7,444 bases of DNA from Desulfocapsa sp. (lineage in GTDB: Bacteria > Desulfobacterota > Desulfobulbia > Desulfobulbales > Desulfocapsaceae): positions 1,762 through 9,205 of the forward strand of contig JAOZKX010000055.1 in NCBI GenBank assembly GCA_029935135.1. The letters run 5' to 3'. Below, piece after piece: positions 4,720 through 7,444 of the stretch. Each line of letters begins with the position of its first letter. Position 1 is the first letter of the stretch. Under the pieces are notes generated by a model. The model was not told where the DNA came from, searched no databases, and saw only the letters and a program-made list of their open reading frames with translations. The position numbers and the translations under genes are program-made.

Positions 4720-7444
4720 ATGAAAACATACAAGATTCCCATCAGTCCCTTTTTCGTCCTGATTTTTTTGTTTATCTGTGTTGTTCCCGGACAATTATTT
4801 GCACTTGCTGTTGACAATGTTACCCCCAATTGGGGGCAGACAGGTGAAGAAATGGAGGTTGCGGTCCAGGGATCTGATTTTGATAACAGCACCCGGCTCT
4901 CGATGATTCTTGATCTTGGGAATCGTGGGAATATTATTGGTTCATTGGAAGCCGGTGACGCCAAAGATATAGTCGTGGTTGGAGACATTGCATATGTTGT
5001 CGATAATACGAGAGGTTTGATGGTTGTAGACATAGAAAACCCTGCCAACCCAAGTCTTCTTTCGGTGGTAGATATAGCTGGAGAGGCTTTGGAAATCTGT
5101 GTGAGTGGTAATGTAGCGTATGTGTTGTCAGAGTCTTCTCCATTTTTGACAGCTATAGATATAAGCGATCCTGCCCGATCATCTATCCTGGGTGTAACGG
5201 GATCTTTGATATACCTTGACGGTGCGAGGGGCATAAGTGTCGTTGACGGAATTGTCTATGTGATAAATGGTCAGAGCCTTATGGCTATAGATATGCGTGA
5301 CCCTTTGCAACCAGCTATTATTGGTTCAATAGATGAGCTGGGATGGAGTCCATGGGACATCATTGTATCGGGAAATATTCTTTATGTTGTTGATTTCTCA
5401 AATGACGGTCTGAGGCTAATTGATATTAGCAACCCGGCTCAGCCCGTAGAGATGGGCTTCGTCTTATCGCTTCCAAAATTTCCTACCACCGTGGCAGTTG
5501 CCGGTACTACAGTCTATATGGGAAGTGGTAGCTTCCTGTATATAGTAGATGCGAGTGATGCGAATAATCCCGTACTCACCAGTTCATTAATATTGCCGCT
5601 AGTGCAAATGGATAGTGTGTATGGTATTACTGTAAGCAATAATACTGCTTATCTGATACGGGGACATGAAGGTCTGCTGACTGTAGATGTGAGCAATCCT
5701 ATGAAACCGGTTATTATTGCTACTGTGGCGACACCTGTGCTTGCTAGCGGGGTCAGTATCGTTGCAAATATGGCGTATGTGGCTGATGGTGGCAGCGGTT
5801 TACAAATAATAGATATTACCAATATTGTTTTGGCGAATATGATTCCGTTTCCTGCCGTAGATAATGAGACAACAGTGGTTAACAATGTTGCCTATGTGCC
5901 AGGTGGCAATGACTTGCAGATGTTTGATATGAGTGAGCCGCTGCAGCCTGTTTTTCTTGGTGTGCTGGATATACCGGGTGTCAAAGATGTTGTGGTCGTT
6001 GGCAGTCTGGCCTATGTGATAAGCTGTGATGTCGGTTTGCAGGTCGTTGATGTGAGCAACCCTGCTCAAGTTGAAATCATTGCTACAGTAGATTTACCTT
6101 ATTGTGCTGAGGCTATAAGCGTTGTTGGAGAGGTGGCCTATGTCGTGGGGGATGACAGTACTTACGGGATGCTTGCAATCAATGTGAGTAATCCTGATCA
6201 ACCTTTTCTTATTACTCCAAGTAATACTAACGAATTGTTGGGGAACAAACTAACTATAGTTGGCAGCAGGGCCTACATAGCCAGAGGTAGTTATGGGCTA
6301 CAGATTGTTGATATAAGTGTTCCTGATAATCTTCAGCCGTTTGATCCTCCGTTAGATATTGAAGGGGACAGCGTTGAGGATGTTGATGTGGTCGATAACA
6401 CGGCCTTCGTTTTGGTCCGGAGAGAAATTGGTTCTACTCGCGATGCCTATCTGAAAATATATGATGTCAGCGACCCAACCACTCCCATCGAGCTTGGGAA
6501 AATAGATGTGGGTAAGGTAACTGTAAAGGATTACAACCCCGCTTCACAAAGATTTGTATATGGCCCGATAGTGTCCAGTGTTACTGTAATTAATAATGTA
6601 GCTCATGTAACAGAGAGATATTATGGTTTGGTATCAGTGGATGTAAGTGATCCTGCGGCTCCTGTGGAAATTGGATCTATCTATATTTTTGGGTCGGCCG
6701 ATGATGTTACTGTTGTCGATACCAATGCTTTCGTATCCGTTCCTTACATAGGGCTTGTGATCACCCCTGTACCCCTGGAAATAGATGCAGATAGGCTTAC
6801 ATTGGAGAGCAGCACGAAAATCACAGCCACACTTCCCTCCACAGACTTTCCAGGCCATTACACCATTCGAGCCTTTAACGATGCAGAAAGCAACGAATTG
6901 CCAGGTGCCGTAACTTTCTCTGCTGACTTTAGTCCGGTAGAAATTAGAACAGAACATAAGGCCATCATAGTAGCTGGCTACGGCCCACATTCCAGCAACT
7001 GGCTCTGGGACGGGACCCAGCGCAATGCCAACCATGCCTATAACGCCATGAAGTGGCAGGGCTATACGGATGAAAATATCTACTATCTCAGCGATGAAAA
7101 TGTGGATATCAACGGCGATGGAATCCTGGATGTGGATGCTGATGCCAATCTGGCCAACCTGGAATATGCCATCACCACCTGGGCGGCAGATGCCTATGAT
7201 CTTGTTATCTATCTGGTTGACCATGGCGGTACGGAAACTTTTCAGATCAAGTTTGATGGTAGCAGTTATGAAGTGTTGCAGGCCTCAACCCTGGCCGATT
7301 GGCTGAACAGTTTGCAGGAAGATATGCCGGGCAGATTACTGCTGGTCTATGAGGCGTGTTATTCGGGCTCTTTTCTGCAGCCCTTGAAGGTTCCGGCAGA
7401 GAAAGATTATCAGCGTATCCTCTTTGCCTCAAGTGCAGCAGAGG
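4720..7444 (+). CDS. Secreted LVIVD beta-propeller protein with C-terminal legumain-type (C13) cysteine peptidase domain, 3' partial
   Basis: The frame is open for 908 codons with no stop and is cut by the window edge. Residues 1-28 are a signal peptide (FFVLIFLFICVV, cleavage near LFA or ALA). Residues about 31-68 start like an IPT/TIG domain (VTPNWGQTGEEMEVAVQGSD). Residues about 81-682 hold roughly 14 LVIVD repeats of about 42 residues (pattern V.VV....AYV....GLQIVDISNP..P..I). Residues about 683-740 look like the remaining IPT/TIG strands (ITATLPSTDFPGHYTIRAFN). From about 745 a clan CD, family C13-like peptidase begins: KAIIVAGYG, then GYTDENIYYLSDE, a calcium-loop-like DINGDGILD (796-804), catalytic His835 in LVDHGG, and Cys880 in EACYSGS. 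The legumain/GPI8 family has this His-Cys pair and the EACxSGS motif. GAGAG at 4706-4710 lies nine bases before the ATG. It is probably extracellular; substrate and anchoring are unknown because the C-terminus is missing. Confidence 0.93.
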   Translation, partial: MKTYKIPISPFFVLIFLFICVVPGQLFALAVDNVTPNWGQTGEEMEVAVQGSDFDNSTRLSMILDLGNRGNIIGSLEAGDAKDIVVVGDIAYVVDNTRGLMVVDIENPANPSLLSVVDIAGEALEICVSGNVAYVLSESSPFLTAIDISDPARSSILGVTGSLIYLDGARGISVVDGIVYVINGQSLMAIDMRDPLQPAIIGSIDELGWSPWDIIVSGNILYVVDFSNDGLRLIDISNPAQPVEMGFVLSLPKFPTTVAVAGTTVYMGSGSFLYIVDASDANNPVLTSSLILPLVQMDSVYGITVSNNTAYLIRGHEGLLTVDVSNPMKPVIIATVATPVLASGVSIVANMAYVADGGSGLQIIDITNIVLANMIPFPAVDNETTVVNNVAYVPGGNDLQMFDMSEPLQPVFLGVLDIPGVKDVVVVGSLAYVISCDVGLQVVDVSNPAQVEIIATVDLPYCAEAISVVGEVAYVVGDDSTYGMLAINVSNPDQPFLITPSNTNELLGNKLTIVGSRAYIARGSYGLQIVDISVPDNLQPFDPPLDIEGDSVEDVDVVDNTAFVLVRREIGSTRDAYLKIYDVSDPTTPIELGKIDVGKVTVKDYNPASQRFVYGPIVSSVTVINNVAHVTERYYGLVSVDVSDPAAPVEIGSIYIFGSADDVTVVDTNAFVSVPYIGLVITPVPLEIDADRLTLESSTKITATLPSTDFPGHYTIRAFNDAESNELPGAVTFSADFSPVEIRTEHKAIIVAGYGPHSSNWLWDGTQRNANHAYNAMKWQGYTDENIYYLSDENVDINGDGILDVDADANLANLEYAITTWAADAYDLVIYLVDHGGTETFQIKFDGSSYEVLQASTLADWLNSLQEDMPGRLLLVYEACYSGSFLQPLKVPAEKDYQRILFASSAAE
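4960..6765 (+). repeat. About 14 LVIVD repeats (coding, beta-propeller blades)
   Basis: By eye, blade units begin near residues with DIVVVGDIAYV, EICVSGNVAYV, ISVVDGIVYV, IIVSGNILYV, VAVAGTTVYM, ITVSNNTAYL, VSIVANMAYV, TTVVNNVAYV, VVVVGSLAYV, ISVVGEVAYV, LTIVGSRAYI, VDVVDNTAFV, VTVINNVAHV and VTVVDTNAFV. Most carry a following GL..VD[IV]S.P strand. The twelfth has an insertion of about 20 residues (near 598-617), and the fourteenth lacks the VD[IV]S.P strand. The repeats are strongly diverged at nucleotide level, so this is an old array rather than a recent expansion. Confidence 0.85.

Noticed and set aside
4620..5234. Minus-strand 204-codon frame
   Set aside because: It is antisense to the start of the propeller gene, whose frame carries a signal peptide and clear LVIVD repeats.
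6634..7224. Minus-strand 196-codon frame
   Set aside because: It is antisense to the last propeller units and the peptidase domain, which have strong motif support.

Overview
The window holds four genes for large or medium secreted, repeat-built proteins, and no RNA gene, transposase, CRISPR array or housekeeping gene. Every complete reading frame begins with a Sec-type signal peptide, and the domains are typical of bacterial surface and extracellular proteins: PPC-like, carboxypeptidase-regulatory-like, cadherin/VCBS-like, thrombospondin type-3-like, right-handed beta-helix, IPT/TIG-like, LVIVD beta-propeller and legumain-type (C13) cysteine peptidase. A Gram-negative environmental bacterium with large adhesin-like genes fits best. 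From family memory, the LVIVD plus C13 combination and the Cys-rich calcium-loop repeats recall the Desulfobacterota (Desulfobulbales, cable bacteria or multicellular magnetotactic relatives). That placement is inference and was not searched.

Layout. Positions 44-1057 (+) encode a 337-residue secreted protein with PPC-like, CarboxypepD_reg-like and cadherin-like modules; a possible tail of an upstream gene ends three bases before it. Positions 1058-1263 separate convergent genes and hold a 12-bp perfect bidirectional terminator hairpin and a REP-like palindrome. On the minus strand, 4362-3310 encodes a beta-helix protein. After an 18-base gap, 3291-1264 encodes a protein with three 78-residue 'EYFIDTDPG' units, a Cys-rich calcium-loop array with a 33-residue period, and a C-terminal beta-rich domain. 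These two form an operon. Positions 4363-4719 are a divergent leader/promoter region with several hairpins.

From 4720 (+) to the end of the window runs an open gene of at least 908 codons, cut by the window edge. It starts with a signal peptide and half of an IPT/TIG-like domain. About 14 LVIVD repeats follow (arithmetically two seven-bladed propellers), then what looks like the other half of the IPT/TIG domain, then a C13 peptidase domain with both catalytic motifs visible (His in DHGG, Cys in EACYSGS).

The most notable object is this propeller-peptidase, with its apparent nested architecture and a calcium-loop-like insert beside the active site. The secreted beta-helix/EYFIDTDPG pair is transcribed divergently from it. 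A functional link (surface display, adhesion or proteolytic processing of neighbouring surface proteins) is plausible but is not shown by the sequence.
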